Source of the DNA: Pseudomarimonas salicorniae | GTDB lineage: Bacteria; Pseudomonadota; Gammaproteobacteria; Xanthomonadales; Xanthomonadaceae | Assembly: GCF_023156535.1 (NCBI RefSeq) | Contig: NZ_JALNMH010000001.1 | Span: 1 to 64,000 of the forward strand | Reading direction: 5' to 3' | Length of the DNA: 64,000 bases | Shown: positions 52,371 through 61,276 of the stretch, one piece after another | Layout of the letters: each line of letters starts with the position of its first letter | Numbering within the stretch: the stretch's first letter is position 1 | Translations under genes and position numbers: made by a program | The notes under the pieces: model-generated | What the model was told of the DNA's origin: nothing | The model's input: only the letters and a program-made list of their open reading frames with translations | Databases searched by the model: none

Positions 52371-53309
52371 ATGTCTGCACTGATCTGCGGCTCGCTGGCC
52401 TTCGACACCATCATGGTGTTTCAGGACCAGTTCAAGAACCACATCCTCCCGGACAAGGTGCACATCCTCAACGTCAGTTTCCTGGTGCCGCGGATGCGCC
52501 GCGAATTCGGCGGCTGCGCCGGGAACATCGCCTACAACCTGAAGCTGCTCGGCGGCGACCCGATCCCGATGGCCACGGTGGGCCAGGATTTCGGCCCCTA
52601 CCGCGAGCACTTCGAGGCCTGCGGCATCCCCCTCGACCACGTCAAGGAGATCGAGGGCCTGTACACCGCCCAGGCCTTCATCACCACCGACCTCGACGAC
52701 AACCAGATCACCGCCTTCCACCCCGGCGCGATGATGCGCTCCTACGAGAACCACGTCCGTGACGTGGCCGGGGTGAAGTTCGGCATCGTCGGCCCGGACG
52801 GCTACGAGGCCATGCTGCAGAACTCGCGCGAGTTCGCCGAGGCCGGCACCCCGTTCATCTTCGACCCCGGCCAGGCCATGCCGCTGTTCAAGGGCGAGGA
52901 ACTGCGCACGATGATCGAGCAGGCCACCTACGTCACCGTCAACGACTACGAGTCCAACCTGCTGCAGGAGCGTACCGGCTGGGACGAGAAGGCCATCGCA
53001 GAGCGGGTCCGCGCCTACATCATCACCCGCGGCCCGCAGGGCTCGGAGATCCACGTCCAGGGCAAGGAACTGCTCAAGGTTCCGGCGGCCAGCGCGCTGC
53101 GCGTGGTCGACCCGACCGGCTGCGGCGACGCCTACCGCGCCGGGCTGATCTTCGGCCTGATGCGCGACATGGACCTGGCCACCACCGGGCGCATCGCCTC
53201 GCTGATGGGCGCGCTGAAGATCGAGCACCTCGGCCCACAGAACCAGCGCTTCGACTTCGACGAGTTCAGCTCGCAGTTCCGCCAGCAGTTCGGCTACGCG
53301 CTGCGCTGA
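52371..53309 (+). CDS. PfkB-family sugar/nucleoside kinase, adenosine kinase-like
   Basis: 312 residues from the ATG at 52371, with GGGAGTAAGG directly upstream. Ribokinase-fold features are ALICGSLAFDTIMVFQDQF, GGCAGNIAYNLKLLGGDP, ATVGQDFGPYREHFEACGI, and the catalytic anion-hole motif VDPTGCGDAYRAGL near residue 245. The substrate could be adenosine or a sugar; the FxDxIMVFxDxF start is like bacterial adenosine kinase-like proteins. queD follows after 15 nt and is probably cotranscribed. Confidence 0.88.
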   Translation: MSALICGSLAFDTIMVFQDQFKNHILPDKVHILNVSFLVPRMRREFGGCAGNIAYNLKLLGGDPIPMATVGQDFGPYREHFEACGIPLDHVKEIEGLYTAQAFITTDLDDNQITAFHPGAMMRSYENHVRDVAGVKFGIVGPDGYEAMLQNSREFAEAGTPFIFDPGQAMPLFKGEELRTMIEQATYVTVNDYESNLLQERTGWDEKAIAERVRAYIITRGPQGSEIHVQGKELLKVPAASALRVVDPTGCGDAYRAGLIFGLMRDMDLATTGRIASLMGALKIEHLGPQNQRFDFDEFSSQFRQQFGYALR

Positions 53310-53324
53310 GCCCGGCGACCCGGC

Positions 53325-53696
53325 ATGGAAATCTTCAAGGCCTTCACCCTCGAAGCGGCGCACCGCCTGCCCAACGTGCCGCCCGGGCACAAGTGCGCGC
53401 GCCTGCACGGGCACTCCTTCCGGGTCGAATTGAAGGTGGCGGGGCCGATCGACCCCGCCACCGGCTGGGTGATGGACTTCGCCGACATCAAGCGCGCCTT
53501 CCAGCCACTCTACGACCAGCTGGATCACCACTACCTCAATGACATCGAGGGCCTGGAGAACCCCACCAGCGAACAGCTGGCGATCTGGATCTGGGAGCGG
53601 CTACGTCCCGCCCTGCCCCTGCTCGCCGAGGTGGTGGTCCACGAAACCTGCACCTCCGGCTGCCGCTACCGCGGCGAGGACGCGGCAACCGACTGA
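53325..53696 (+). CDS. queD: 6-carboxytetrahydropterin synthase QueD
   Basis: 123 residues: [32 protein letters not shown] (zinc His and catalytic Cys), [40 protein letters not shown], and [13 protein letters not shown]. It makes carboxytetrahydropterin in the queuosine (7-deazaguanine) pathway. No other queuosine gene lies in the window. Confidence 0.96.
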   Translation: MEIFKAFTLEAAHRLPNVPPGHKCARLHGHSFRVELKVAGPIDPATGWVMDFADIKRAFQPLYDQLDHHYLNDIEGLENPTSEQLAIWIWERLRPALPLLAEVVVHETCTSGCRYRGEDAATD

Positions 53697-53716
53697 AACT
53701 GAACGGAAATCGGATT

Positions 53717-53749
53717 TATGTTGCAGTGCAACATAGGCGCTGCTAGAGT
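53717..53749 (+). promoter_or_regulatory. Phasin promoter overlapped by PhaR-like operator
   Basis: A perfect 19-bp palindrome TATGTTGCAGTGCAACATA lies at 53717-53735. A promoter fits over it: TTGCAG (53721-53726), a 17-bp spacer, TAGAGT (53744-53749). PhaR repressors of polyhydroxyalkanoate granules bind TTGCA/TGCAA-type sites before phasin genes. The operator over the -35 fits repression when PHA is absent. Confidence 0.75.
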
Positions 53750-53785
53750 GCACCTCCAGACAAACCGAAAGCCGTGGAGGGCATC

Positions 53786-54175
53786 ATGATGTTCGAGCAG
53801 TTCAACCAGCCGTTCGTTTCCTATTCGAAGCAGTTCGCCGAGTCGGCCCTGAAGGCGCAGCAGATCGCCCTGGGCAACCTCGAGGACCTCGCCAAGCTGC
53901 AGATGAAGGCGATGGAAGACCGCGTGAACGCGACCTTCGAGTTCATCGGCGAAGCCTCCGAAGTGCGCGACTTCGACGGCGTCAAGGCGATCTGGCCGAA
54001 GGGCTTCAATCTGGTCAAGGAATCCGGCGAGCAGCTGTTCTCGCTCGGTCAGGAAGCCATGACCCGCAACGTCAAGACCGGTGAGGCCATCAGCCAGCTG
54101 GTGAAGACCCAGGTCGAGGCCGCCGGCGAGACCGTGGCCAAGGCCGCCCCGAACAAGGCCGCCCGCGGCAAGTAA
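53786..54175 (+). CDS. Phasin family protein
   Basis: 129 residues from the ATG at 53786 (TGGAGG 5 nt upstream; an ATG at 53789 is also possible). All-helical and without Cys, with the phasin pattern FEQFNQPFVSYSKQFAESAL, LGNLEDLAKLQMKAMEDRVN, FEFIGEASEVRDFD, and SLGQEAMTRNVKTGEAIS. It should coat polyhydroxyalkanoate granules. No pha synthase is in the window. The upstream operator and the downstream terminator make it a separate unit. Confidence 0.9.
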   Translation: MMFEQFNQPFVSYSKQFAESALKAQQIALGNLEDLAKLQMKAMEDRVNATFEFIGEASEVRDFDGVKAIWPKGFNLVKESGEQLFSLGQEAMTRNVKTGEAISQLVKTQVEAAGETVAKAAPNKAARGK

Positions 54176-54202
54176 TCGGAAACCAGCGCCGGATTCGAAC
54201 GC

Positions 54203-54230
54203 GGCCCGCCTCGGCGGGCCGTTTTCGTTT
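54203..54230 (+). terminator. Phasin gene terminator
   Basis: GGCCCGCC-TC-GGCGGGCC followed by GTTTTCGTTT, 27 nt past the phasin stop. A typical intrinsic terminator. Confidence 0.9.
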
Positions 54231-54364
54231 GCGGCGGCGCGAACTTCCGCGTCGGGTTCCACCCTGCGATCCGGCACCTGCCGCCGGACCCATGCAACTT
54301 GGCCCGCGACCACGCGGCCCGCACAATGACGCGCCCTGCCTTCCGCAGGCTGCCAGGCCATGCC

Positions 54365-55444
54365 ATGAATCAATCCAGCACCGATCGCCCTGGCCTGCTT
54401 GCCTGGTGCCGACCCGGCTTCGAGGGCGAGATGGCCGCGGAGCTCGGCGAGCGCGCCACCGCGGCTGGGGTGGCCGGGTATGCGCGCGCGCAGCGCGGGG
54501 ACGGCTATGCCCTGTTCCTGCTGCATGAGGACGACGATGGCGCGGCCGCCCGTGCCCTGACCTGGCGACAGATGATCTTTGCCCGCCAGCTGCTGCGCCT
54601 GCGCGCCGAGCTGCGTGGGTTGGATACCACCGACCGGGTGACGCCCGTCGTTGAGACGCTGTCGCGCATCGCGCCGCGCAGCGGCTGGGGCGATCTCCTC
54701 GTCGAGCACCCGGACAGCGACTCCGGCCGACAGCTCGCCGGCCTCGCCCGCGCCTTCGGCAATGCGCTGCGCGCGGCACTGCGCAAGCAGGGCCTGCTGA
54801 GCCCGCAGCCGGTCAGTACGCGGGCCCGGCTGCACGTGGGTCTGCTCGCCGGCGACCACCTGCTGCTGGCCCAGGGTGACCCGGCCCACTGCCCCGACTG
54901 GCCGGGTGGCGTGCCCCGGCTGCGCATGCTTCGCGACGCGCCCTCGCGCTCCGCACTGAAGCTGGAGGAAGCACTGATGGTGCTGCTGACCACCGGCGAG
55001 CGCGAGCGCTGGATGCAGCCGGGCATGCGCGCGGCCGACCTGGGCGCCGCGCCCGGAGGCTGGAGCTGGGTCCTTGCCCGCGAGCACCTGCGAGTGAGCG
55101 CTGTCGACAACGGCCCGATGGCGGAGAGCGCGATGGCCACCGGTCTCATCGACCACCTGCGTGCCGACGGCTTCACCTGGCAGCCCCCGAAGCCCCTCGA
55201 CTGGATGGTCTGCGACATGGTCGAGCAGCCCATCCGCGTCGCCGCAAGAATGGCCACCTGGCTGCGCGAAGGCTGGTGCCGGCAGGCGATCTTCAACCTC
55301 AAGCTGCCGATGAAGAAGCGCTGGGAGGAAACCCGCCGCTGCCTCGACCTGCTCGAGAACGAATCAGGCGGCCCGCTGGAACTGCGTGCCAAGCAGCTCT
55401 ACCACGACCGCGAGGAGATCACCGTCTTCGCGCGGCGGAGCTGA
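54365..55444 (+). CDS. rlmM: 23S rRNA 2'-O-ribose methyltransferase RlmM
   Basis: 359 residues from the ATG at 54365. An N-terminal THUMP-like region (LLAWCRPGFEGEMAAELGER) precedes the Rossmann methyltransferase with DLGAAPGGWSWVLAREHLRV (SAM), VCDMVEQPIRVAARM and the catalytic Lys regions (SALKLEEA; NLKLPMKKRWEE). RlmM modifies C2498 of 23S rRNA and is typical of gammaproteobacteria. It stands alone. Confidence 0.95.
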   Translation: MNQSSTDRPGLLAWCRPGFEGEMAAELGERATAAGVAGYARAQRGDGYALFLLHEDDDGAAARALTWRQMIFARQLLRLRAELRGLDTTDRVTPVVETLSRIAPRSGWGDLLVEHPDSDSGRQLAGLARAFGNALRAALRKQGLLSPQPVSTRARLHVGLLAGDHLLLAQGDPAHCPDWPGGVPRLRMLRDAPSRSALKLEEALMVLLTTGERERWMQPGMRAADLGAAPGGWSWVLAREHLRVSAVDNGPMAESAMATGLIDHLRADGFTWQPPKPLDWMVCDMVEQPIRVAARMATWLREGWCRQAIFNLKLPMKKRWEETRRCLDLLENESGGPLELRAKQLYHDREEITVFARRS

Positions 55445-55477
55445 GTCCATCGCCACCGGCATCGGGTCGGCCGGCGC

Positions 55478-55927
55478 TCACCTCTCGCGCCAGTTCTTCT
55501 CCATCTCAAGGTAGGTGAAAGAAGCCGACCAGGTGAGCAGCACGAAACCTACCAGGGCCTCGGTGCCGATCAGGAAGCGGATCGGCCCGAGCGGCGCGAC
55601 GTCACCGAAGCCGACCGTGGTGTAGGTCACCGCCGAGAGGTAGACGGAGTCGAGGACCCGGGCGCTGCTGATGCCAACCATCGAACCCGCCTCGGGCAGG
55701 TGCAGCAGGCCCCAGATCCCCAGGCCGAACAGCCAGATCTCGGCAATGTGCAGGGAGATCGCTCCGAGCACCGCGTAGAGCACTCGCGGCCGCCGCGGGC
55801 CCTGCTTGCGGGACAGGCCGCGGGCCAGCCAGCTGAGGCCCTCGTAGTGGCCGACCACGCAGGCCAGCACCAGCACGACGGTGGCGGCGACGACGAGGCC
55901 GTTGACCAGCCAGTTGGCGTATTCCAT
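55478..55927 (-). CDS. Two-helix potassium channel
   Basis: 149 residues from the ATG at 55927. Helices at about 8-28, 50-70 and 125-145 flank a pore loop with the selectivity filter TYTTVGFGD. No RCK or cyclic-nucleotide domain follows, so it is a minimal Kcs/Kch-type pore, likely tetrameric in the inner membrane. No ribosome-binding site is evident; the frame is open to 55984. Confidence 0.88.
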   Translation of the reverse strand: MEYANWLVNGLVVAATVVLVLACVVGHYEGLSWLARGLSRKQGPRRPRVLYAVLGAISLHIAEIWLFGLGIWGLLHLPEAGSMVGISSARVLDSVYLSAVTYTTVGFGDVAPLGPIRFLIGTEALVGFVLLTWSASFTYLEMEKNWRER

Positions 55928-56029
55928 GACATGACGATGGCGTGGCCGCCGGGGGCTTGTCCAGCCTCCGCGGTGGACGGCCAACCGCGCCGGCCGGACC
56001 GGGCCGGCGCGGCGCGGTGATGCCCGCCC

Positions 56030-57184
56030 CTACTTGCGCTTGTCCAGCGGCACGAAGGCGCGATCCTCGGGACCGGTGTAGTTCGCGCTCGGCCGGATGA
56101 TCTTGCCGTCGACGCGCTGCTCCATCACGTGCGCGGTCCAGCCCGAGGTGCGGGCGATGACGAACAGCGGGGTGAACATGGCGGTGGGCACGCCCATCAT
56201 GTGGTAGCTCGATGCGCTGTACCAGTCGAGGTTGGGGAACATCTTCTTCATGTCCCACATCAGCGTCTCGATGCGCTCGCTGACCTCGAACAGGGTCTTG
56301 TTGCCGCCCTCGGTGCACAGCTTGCGCGAAATCTCCTTGATGATCGGATTGCGCGGGTCGCCGATGGTGTACACCGGATGGCCGAAGCCGATGATGATCT
56401 CCTTGCGCTCGACGCGCGCGCGGATGTCGGCCTCGGCCTCGTCGGCGCTGGCGTAGCGGGCGATGATCTCCATCGCCACCTCGTTGGCACCGCCGTGCTT
56501 GGGGCCGCGCAGGGCGCCGATGGCGCCGGTGATGCAGCTGTGCATGTCCGAGCCGGTGCCGGCGATCACCCGGGCGGTGAAGGTGCTGGCGTTGAACTCG
56601 TGCTCGGCATAGAGGATCAACGACTGGTCCAGGGCCTTGGCGTGTAGCTCGCTCGGCGGCTCGCCGTGCAGCAGGTGCAGGAAGTGCGCGGCGATCGAAT
56701 CGTCCTCGGTCTCGACGTCGATGCGTCGGCCGTTGCGGGTGAAGTGCCACCAGTACAGCAGCATCGAACCGAAGCTGGCCATCAGCTGGTCGGCGATATC
56801 GCGGGCCTCGTGCATCGGGAAGCCATCGCGCTCCGGCAGGACGTTGCCGAGCACCGAGCAGCCGGTGCGCATCACGTCCATCGGATGGGCATTGGCCGGG
56901 ATCAGCTCCAGCGCCTCGGTCACGATCGCCGGCAGGCCACGCAGGCGCTTGAGCTTGGTCTTGTAGGCGCGCAGCTGGTCAGCGGTGGGCAGGCTGCCGT
57001 GGACCAGCAGGTGGGCGACTTCCTCGAAGCAGGCGCCCTCGGCGAGATCCTTGATGTCGTAGCCGCGATAGGCCAGGTCATTGCCGGTGCGGCCGACGGT
57101 GCACAGGGCGGTGTTGCCGGCGGCGGTGCCGGAGAGGGCCACCGATTTCTTCGGCTTGGGCAGGACGGAGGCGGCTTCGCTCAT
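56030..57184 (-). CDS. prpC: 2-methylcitrate synthase / citrate synthase
   Basis: 384 residues from the ATG at 57184, the usual length of PrpC. Features are [37 protein letters not shown], the catalytic His regions [13 protein letters not shown] and [20 protein letters not shown], and [18 protein letters not shown]. It condenses propionyl-CoA (or acetyl-CoA) with oxaloacetate. The GHPVYT-type motif and GTAAGNTA start favour methylcitrate synthase. No prpB, prpD or acnD is adjacent, so the pathway genes are not clustered here, which lowers certainty on the substrate. Confidence 0.9.
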   Translation of the reverse strand: MSEAASVLPKPKKSVALSGTAAGNTALCTVGRTGNDLAYRGYDIKDLAEGACFEEVAHLLVHGSLPTADQLRAYKTKLKRLRGLPAIVTEALELIPANAHPMDVMRTGCSVLGNVLPERDGFPMHEARDIADQLMASFGSMLLYWWHFTRNGRRIDVETEDDSIAAHFLHLLHGEPPSELHAKALDQSLILYAEHEFNASTFTARVIAGTGSDMHSCITGAIGALRGPKHGGANEVAMEIIARYASADEAEADIRARVERKEIIIGFGHPVYTIGDPRNPIIKEISRKLCTEGGNKTLFEVSERIETLMWDMKKMFPNLDWYSASSYHMMGVPTAMFTPLFVIARTSGWTAHVMEQRVDGKIIRPSANYTGPEDRAFVPLDKRK

Positions 57185-57287
57185 CGTGCGGATTCCTTGG
57201 GTTCGACAAAGTTGCCCATGATACCGCCGCGCCTCCATCGACGCCCCGCTGCGCTGCGTCGGGCAGTACCACTCTCCGCCTTGCAAT

Positions 57288-57309
57288 GCATGCGACAGAT
57301 GTCGCATGC
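57288..57309. promoter_or_regulatory. Palindromic operator for the BlaI-type repressor
   Basis: Two perfect 10-bp arms, GCATGCGACA and TGTCGCATGC, around GA, 28 nt before the repressor ATG. A further half-site TGCGACA follows at 57311-57317. The position fits autoregulation of the BlaI-M56 operon, and perhaps control of the divergent prpC. Confidence 0.75.
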
Positions 57310-57337
57310 TTGCGACACGCTACCCGGACCGCGCCCC

Positions 57338-57721
57338 ATGCAGCGACCCTCCAACGCCGAACTCGAACTGCTCAAGTGCCTGTGGCGCGAGGGCACGCTC
57401 AGCGCCCGCGAGCTGCACGACCTTGCCGAGCCGGCGCTGGGCTGGTCCTACTCCTCGACGCGCAAGACGCTGGAGCGGATGCGCGACAAGGGCCTGGTCA
57501 GCGAGCGCCCGCGCCACGGCCTGAACCTCTATCGCGCCGCGGTCAGCAAGCTGGCAACGCTGGCAGCCCTGTCCGAGGATTTCGCCCGGCGGGTGCTGGA
57601 GCTGGATGGCCCGCTGCCGGTGCAGGCCTTCGCCGAGAGCCGGCTGCTCAGCGAGGACGAGATGGGCGAGCTGGAGGCTCTGCTGCGCAAGCCTGAGGGC
57701 GCGGCGGAGGACGAGGCATGA
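57338..57721 (+). CDS. BlaI/MecI-type transcriptional repressor
   Basis: 127 residues with a winged-helix domain: NAELELLKCLWREGTLSARE, GWSYSSTRKTLERMRDKGLV, ERPRHGLNLYRAAVS, and a C-terminal dimerisation helix. The family represses its own operon and is inactivated by a partner M56 membrane protease. That partner follows with an ATGA overlap. A perfect palindrome lies just upstream. Confidence 0.92.
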   Translation: MQRPSNAELELLKCLWREGTLSARELHDLAEPALGWSYSSTRKTLERMRDKGLVSERPRHGLNLYRAAVSKLATLAALSEDFARRVLELDGPLPVQAFAESRLLSEDEMGELEALLRKPEGAAEDEA

Positions 57722-59157
57722 GCGGCCCGCTGCCGGCCGAGGCCGTGGCCCTGCTATGGCAGCTCGGCCTTTCCCTGGGTGCCGGCCTTGGTATTGCCCT
57801 GCTCGCCTGCCGGCTGCAGCGCCGACTGCCCTGGAGCGCGGCGCTGCCCGGTTTCTGGTGGATGATGCTGGCCATGGTGGTGCTGCCCACCGCCCTCGCC
57901 CGATTCCTGCCGGGGGGCTGGACCGCGCCGGTCGAGGCCTGGGAATGGGGCGACGCGGGAGCGACCGGGGAAGCGCTGCCGCTGCTCCCGGGCGATGCGC
58001 CGCTGCCCACGCCCACCCCGGACTGGGGCCTCGTCGAGGCGCTGCTGGCCTGCTGGCTGGGCGGACTTGCCTTCTCTGCGCTGCGCCGCGTCAGCGGTCA
58101 CCTTCGGCTGCGGCGGCTGCTGGCCGAATGCAACGCCCTGCCGGCCGCCCACCTGCCCGGCCCGCGTTCGCAGCGCCTGGCCCGCGCCCTCGTCCGCCGC
58201 CGCATCACCTTGCTGGCCTGCCCGGCGCCGGTCTCGCCGTTCGCCTGCCGCGGCCGGATCGTTCTGCCGACGCCGCTGTTGGGCCGCCTTGATGACGACC
58301 AGTGCTGGCTGCTGCTGCGCCATGAGGCGACCCACCTGCGCCTGCGCGACCCGTTCTGGCACGCGCTGCTGGCGGCGGTGGTCGCCACGCACTGGTTCCA
58401 TCCCGGCGTCCGCCTGATCGCGGATCGCCTGCGACTGGCCACCGAACTGCGCTGCGATGCGCGCGCCCTGGGCCGGCGAAAGTACATGCGGAGAGCCTAC
58501 GCAGAGGCTTATCTGGAGGCCCTCCGCATGTCGGCGACACGGGCACTGCCATGCCCGGCCGCCGCCTTCTCACCCCAGGATCAAGGACACCACAAGATGA
58601 GAATTGGCCACATTCTTTCCTCCCCGGCCCCAGCCGGCAAGCATCGCATCACCGCGCTGACCGCGCTGGCCCTGACGGCCGCCGCGGCACTGACCGCCGC
58701 GCAGGCAGCCGGCGTCGGCCCGGCGACCCCGACCGATGCCGCCTCGCCCGAATTCCGCGGGCCGGTCATCCCCGGCAAGATCAGCTCGCAGTTCGGTGTC
58801 TCCCGACCCCAGCTCAGCACCCAGCCACATCGCGGCGTCGATCTGATCGCCCCGCGCGGCACCCCCGTGCACGCCGCCGCCGACGGCGTCGTGCTGACCG
58901 CCGAAGCGCCCTTCAGCGAAGCGCCGCGCTATGGCAGCGTGGTGATCGTCGACCACGGTGGCGGCTGGCGCACGCTGTATGCCCACCTCGACACCATCGA
59001 CGTCCGCCGCGGCGAGAGCGTTCGCGCCGGCCAGTCGATCGGCGGCCTTGGCAGCACCGGGCAAGCTACCGGCCCGCACGTCCACCTCGAGGTCCACCGT
59101 GACGGCGAACGCGTCGACCCGGCCAAAGTCATTCCGCAGCTGGTCGGAGCGCGCTAG
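57718..59157 (+). CDS. BlaR1-like M56 peptidase fused to M23 endopeptidase
   Basis: 479 residues. The N-terminal half (1-285) is an M56 membrane peptidase: helices at about 8-28, 40-62 and 100-118, then PVSPFACRGRIVLPTPLL and the zinc motif RHEATHLRLRDPFWHALLAA, with ATELRCDARALG downstream. A hydrophobic segment at about 308-330 (ITALTALALTAAAALTAAQA) crosses the membrane again. The C-terminal M23/LytM domain (about 350-470) has HRGVDLIAPRGTPVHAA and GPHVHLEVHRDG, so both zinc sites are complete. BlaR1 carries a penicillin-binding sensor at this place; here a peptidoglycan endopeptidase fold replaces it. Confidence 0.93.
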   Translation: MSGPLPAEAVALLWQLGLSLGAGLGIALLACRLQRRLPWSAALPGFWWMMLAMVVLPTALARFLPGGWTAPVEAWEWGDAGATGEALPLLPGDAPLPTPTPDWGLVEALLACWLGGLAFSALRRVSGHLRLRRLLAECNALPAAHLPGPRSQRLARALVRRRITLLACPAPVSPFACRGRIVLPTPLLGRLDDDQCWLLLRHEATHLRLRDPFWHALLAAVVATHWFHPGVRLIADRLRLATELRCDARALGRRKYMRRAYAEAYLEALRMSATRALPCPAAAFSPQDQGHHKMRIGHILSSPAPAGKHRITALTALALTAAAALTAAQAAGVGPATPTDAASPEFRGPVIPGKISSQFGVSRPQLSTQPHRGVDLIAPRGTPVHAAADGVVLTAEAPFSEAPRYGSVVIVDHGGGWRTLYAHLDTIDVRRGESVRAGQSIGGLGSTGQATGPHVHLEVHRDGERVDPAKVIPQLVGAR

Positions 59158-59182
59158 TCGCTAGGCGCTTCACCTTCGGGTC

Positions 59183-59209
59183 GCTGGCCGGTCTTGCGGA
59201 CCGGTCAGC
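59183..59209. terminator. Hairpin between convergent M56-M23 and MAPEG genes
   Basis: GCTGGCCGGTC and GACCGGTCAGC around TTGCG; the arms pair apart from one mismatch. It lies between the stops at 59157 and 59213 and probably ends both transcripts, though T-runs are weak. Confidence 0.65.
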
Positions 59210-59212
59210 GGC

Positions 59213-59590
59213 CTAGTGGAGCGGCAGGAAATAAAGCCGCACCGCACAGGCGATGGCGGCGAGCCAGACCAGGCTGCGCAGGGTCGCCCAACCGAGCAGG
59301 TAGCAGACCCCGAAGCCCAGGCGCAGGGCGACGAAGGCGATCGCCCAGGGCAGCACGGTGGCCGCGGGGATCTGCTGCTGCAGGCAGAACAGCACCCCGA
59401 CCGCGAACAGCGGGAAGGCCTCGAAACTGTTGAGGTGCGCGGCATGCGCGCGCTGCGGGAATCCGCTGAGTCCGGCCTGCCAGGCGCGTGGATCGCGATT
59501 GTCGAAGCGCTTGCCGCTGGCCTTCGCGATCGCGGTGAACAGGTAGGGCATGAGGCCCGCGACGAGCAGGCAGGCGACGATCCCGCCCAT
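59213..59590 (-). CDS. MAPEG family membrane protein
   Basis: 125 residues from the ATG at 59590, which shares a base with the STAS stop (TGATG). Four helices and the MAPEG pattern: PYLFTAIAKASGKRFDNRDP, SGFPQRAHAAHLNSFEAFPL, ALRLGFGVCYLLGWATLRSL. MAPEG proteins are glutathione-dependent membrane enzymes in eukaryotes; bacterial ones are mostly unknown. Last gene of the cNMP-FHA operon by position. Confidence 0.9.
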   Translation of the reverse strand: MGGIVACLLVAGLMPYLFTAIAKASGKRFDNRDPRAWQAGLSGFPQRAHAAHLNSFEAFPLFAVGVLFCLQQQIPAATVLPWAIAFVALRLGFGVCYLLGWATLRSLVWLAAIACAVRLYFLPLH

Positions 59591-60231
59591 CAGCCCTTGA
59601 TCCCGAACAGACGCTTCCACCACGGGAGCTTCTTGGCAGGCGCGGCGGCGCGCTGCGCAGGCGCGGGCTGCGCCTTGCCGGCTGCGGCGGCATCAGCCGG
59701 GGTGATCCGGCGCATGACCTGGGTGCCCTGCGCGATGGCCTTGGCGGCCCGGTTGTGGTGCTGCTGCCCGGTAAGCAGGTCGAAAGCCAGCTCGGTCAGC
59801 TTGACGATCTTCTTGTCGGTCTCGCCGACCGGTTCGGGCTGGACACCCAGGATCGCCAGCACATGCTTGCCCAGCGAATCGCCCTGCGCGGCCGGATGGT
59901 CGGCCAGCGCGGCCTCGCGGCTGGCGCGCAGATCGAGCAGGATGCTGACCCCCGCCGCGTCGAGGATCTGACGCACATTGGGCTGGACCCCCGCCACGCG
60001 CAGACTGGTGGTCGGTGTGCCCATCGATTTCGACAGCGTGGCCAGCACGCGCGCGCCAGCGTTGCTGATGTAGCCGAGCTGGGACAGGTCAAGGATCAGA
60101 TGGCGCTCGCCGCCGGCGACGGTCTCCTGGGCGAACAGCTCAAAGTCGGCGGCGCTTTCATTGTCCAGGCGGCCGCTGATGCTGGCGACGGAGACGCCGC
60201 CCACCCGTTCCCGCTGGATATCGACCGCCAT
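59590..60231 (-). CDS. STAS-domain protein (anti-sigma antagonist type) with Trp-rich basic tail
   Basis: 213 residues. STAS domain at 1-115: GGVSVASISGRLDNESAADF and HLILDLSQLGYISNAGARVL. At the loop where SpoIIAA has the phosphorylated Ser (DSSG), this protein reads SNAG, so the usual phospho-site is altered. A helical middle (about 130-165) is followed by an Ala/Pro linker and the end KKLPWWKRLFGIKG, which looks membrane-seeking. It lies 2 nt after the FHA gene and overlaps the MAPEG gene by one base. Confidence 0.88.
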   Translation of the reverse strand: MAVDIQRERVGGVSVASISGRLDNESAADFELFAQETVAGGERHLILDLSQLGYISNAGARVLATLSKSMGTPTTSLRVAGVQPNVRQILDAAGVSILLDLRASREAALADHPAAQGDSLGKHVLAILGVQPEPVGETDKKIVKLTELAFDLLTGQQHHNRAAKAIAQGTQVMRRITPADAAAAGKAQPAPAQRAAAPAKKLPWWKRLFGIKG

Positions 60232-60233
60232 GC

Positions 60234-61274
60234 TCAGCCCTCCCGGAAGGTGAAGCGGGCGGGGCCGATCTCCAGCACGTCGTCGTGGCGTAGCAGATGC
60301 TGCTCGATCGCCACGCCATTGATCCTGACGCCACCGCCGAGGTCACTCACCGTGTAGCCCGCCATCGACACGCGGATCTCGGCATGGTGGGGCATGCTGC
60401 CGGCGATACGGATGTCGCACTGGTCGCCCGAACCGAGCATCACCGGCTTCAGGCCCACGGTATGGGTGATCTTGCCCGCCTCTGGATTCTGCGGCACCAG
60501 ACGCGCGCCACGAATCACCACCGTCTGATCGGCGCGCGGCGCGGCATTGCCATTGCCATTGCCTTTCAGCGTGCGCATCGTCTGGGTCGCACCCGGATCG
60601 ACCACCTTGTTGGTCGGCGGGGTGGCCGCGCCCTCGGCTCCGGAGAGGCCAGCGGCTGCGAGCTGCTCGGGGGTGAGCGGCTTCATCCGCACGGTCTCCT
60701 CGACGGCTGCGGCAGGCGGCGGCGCGGGAGGGGCAGACGCGGGCGGAGGCTGGGTGGCTTCGGCGGCAGGCGGCGGGGTGACCACGGTCTGCTTGGCCAC
60801 CGCCTGCCTCAGCTCGTCCTCGGATTTGAAGGCGGCGACGAAGCGGTCGCGCATCTCCAGTGCCTGCTCCCGGGCCTCGCTCTTGGCCTTGAGCTGGTCG
60901 TCGATTTCCTCGATGCGCTTCTTGTACTCGTCGTCATCGTACTCGCCCAGCGCGTGGCGGAAGTCGGCCTCCTCGCGGTCGAGACGCGCGGCTTCGTGGT
61001 CGGCCTCCGAACGCGACAGCAAGGCGAAGAGTTTGACGTACTCCTCGCGGGCCGCCGCCTTGAGCGGTGCGGACTCCTGTTCGAGCGTGCGGCGGCGCGC
61101 CTCGTAGTCGGCGCGGACGCGCTTGTAGACCGCCTCGGCGACCTGATCCTTGCGCTCTTCCATGGCCTCCAGGCGCTGATCGAGGGTCTCCACCTCGGAC
61201 TTGAGCCGGGTGAGCTTCTCGAGCGCGCTGGTGTCGATGGCTGCCAGCTCGTCCCGCATCGCGGTATCGCCCAT
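60234..61274 (-). CDS. Coiled-coil protein with C-terminal FHA domain
   Basis: 346 residues. Residues about 10-155 form a long charged coiled coil (LEKLTRLKSEVETLDQRLEA; ERKDQVAEAVYKRVRADYEA). A Pro/Ala linker (about 165-195) and a variable stretch with NGNGNAAPRAD follow. The FHA domain is at about 268-345: VMLGSGDQCDIRIAGSMPHH, VSDLGGGVRINGVAIEQHLL, DDVLEIGPARFTF. FHA domains bind phosphothreonine; the usual GRxxxxD..S..H pattern is modified here (GSGDQCDI, SMPHH). It lies 2 nt after the cNMP-FHA gene. Confidence 0.9.
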   Translation of the reverse strand: MGDTAMRDELAAIDTSALEKLTRLKSEVETLDQRLEAMEERKDQVAEAVYKRVRADYEARRRTLEQESAPLKAAAREEYVKLFALLSRSEADHEAARLDREEADFRHALGEYDDDEYKKRIEEIDDQLKAKSEAREQALEMRDRFVAAFKSEDELRQAVAKQTVVTPPPAAEATQPPPASAPPAPPPAAAVEETVRMKPLTPEQLAAAGLSGAEGAATPPTNKVVDPGATQTMRTLKGNGNGNAAPRADQTVVIRGARLVPQNPEAGKITHTVGLKPVMLGSGDQCDIRIAGSMPHHAEIRVSMAGYTVSDLGGGVRINGVAIEQHLLRHDDVLEIGPARFTFREG

Positions 61275-61276
61275 GG

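Noticed and set aside
53310..53324. Possible preQ1 riboswitch before queD
   Set aside because: The gap to the kinase gene is only 15 nt; there is no room for an aptamer.
56666..57337. Extension of the BlaI-type regulator to 351 residues
   Set aside because: The extension is antisense to prpC and crosses the operator; the winged helix starts at the ATG at 57338.
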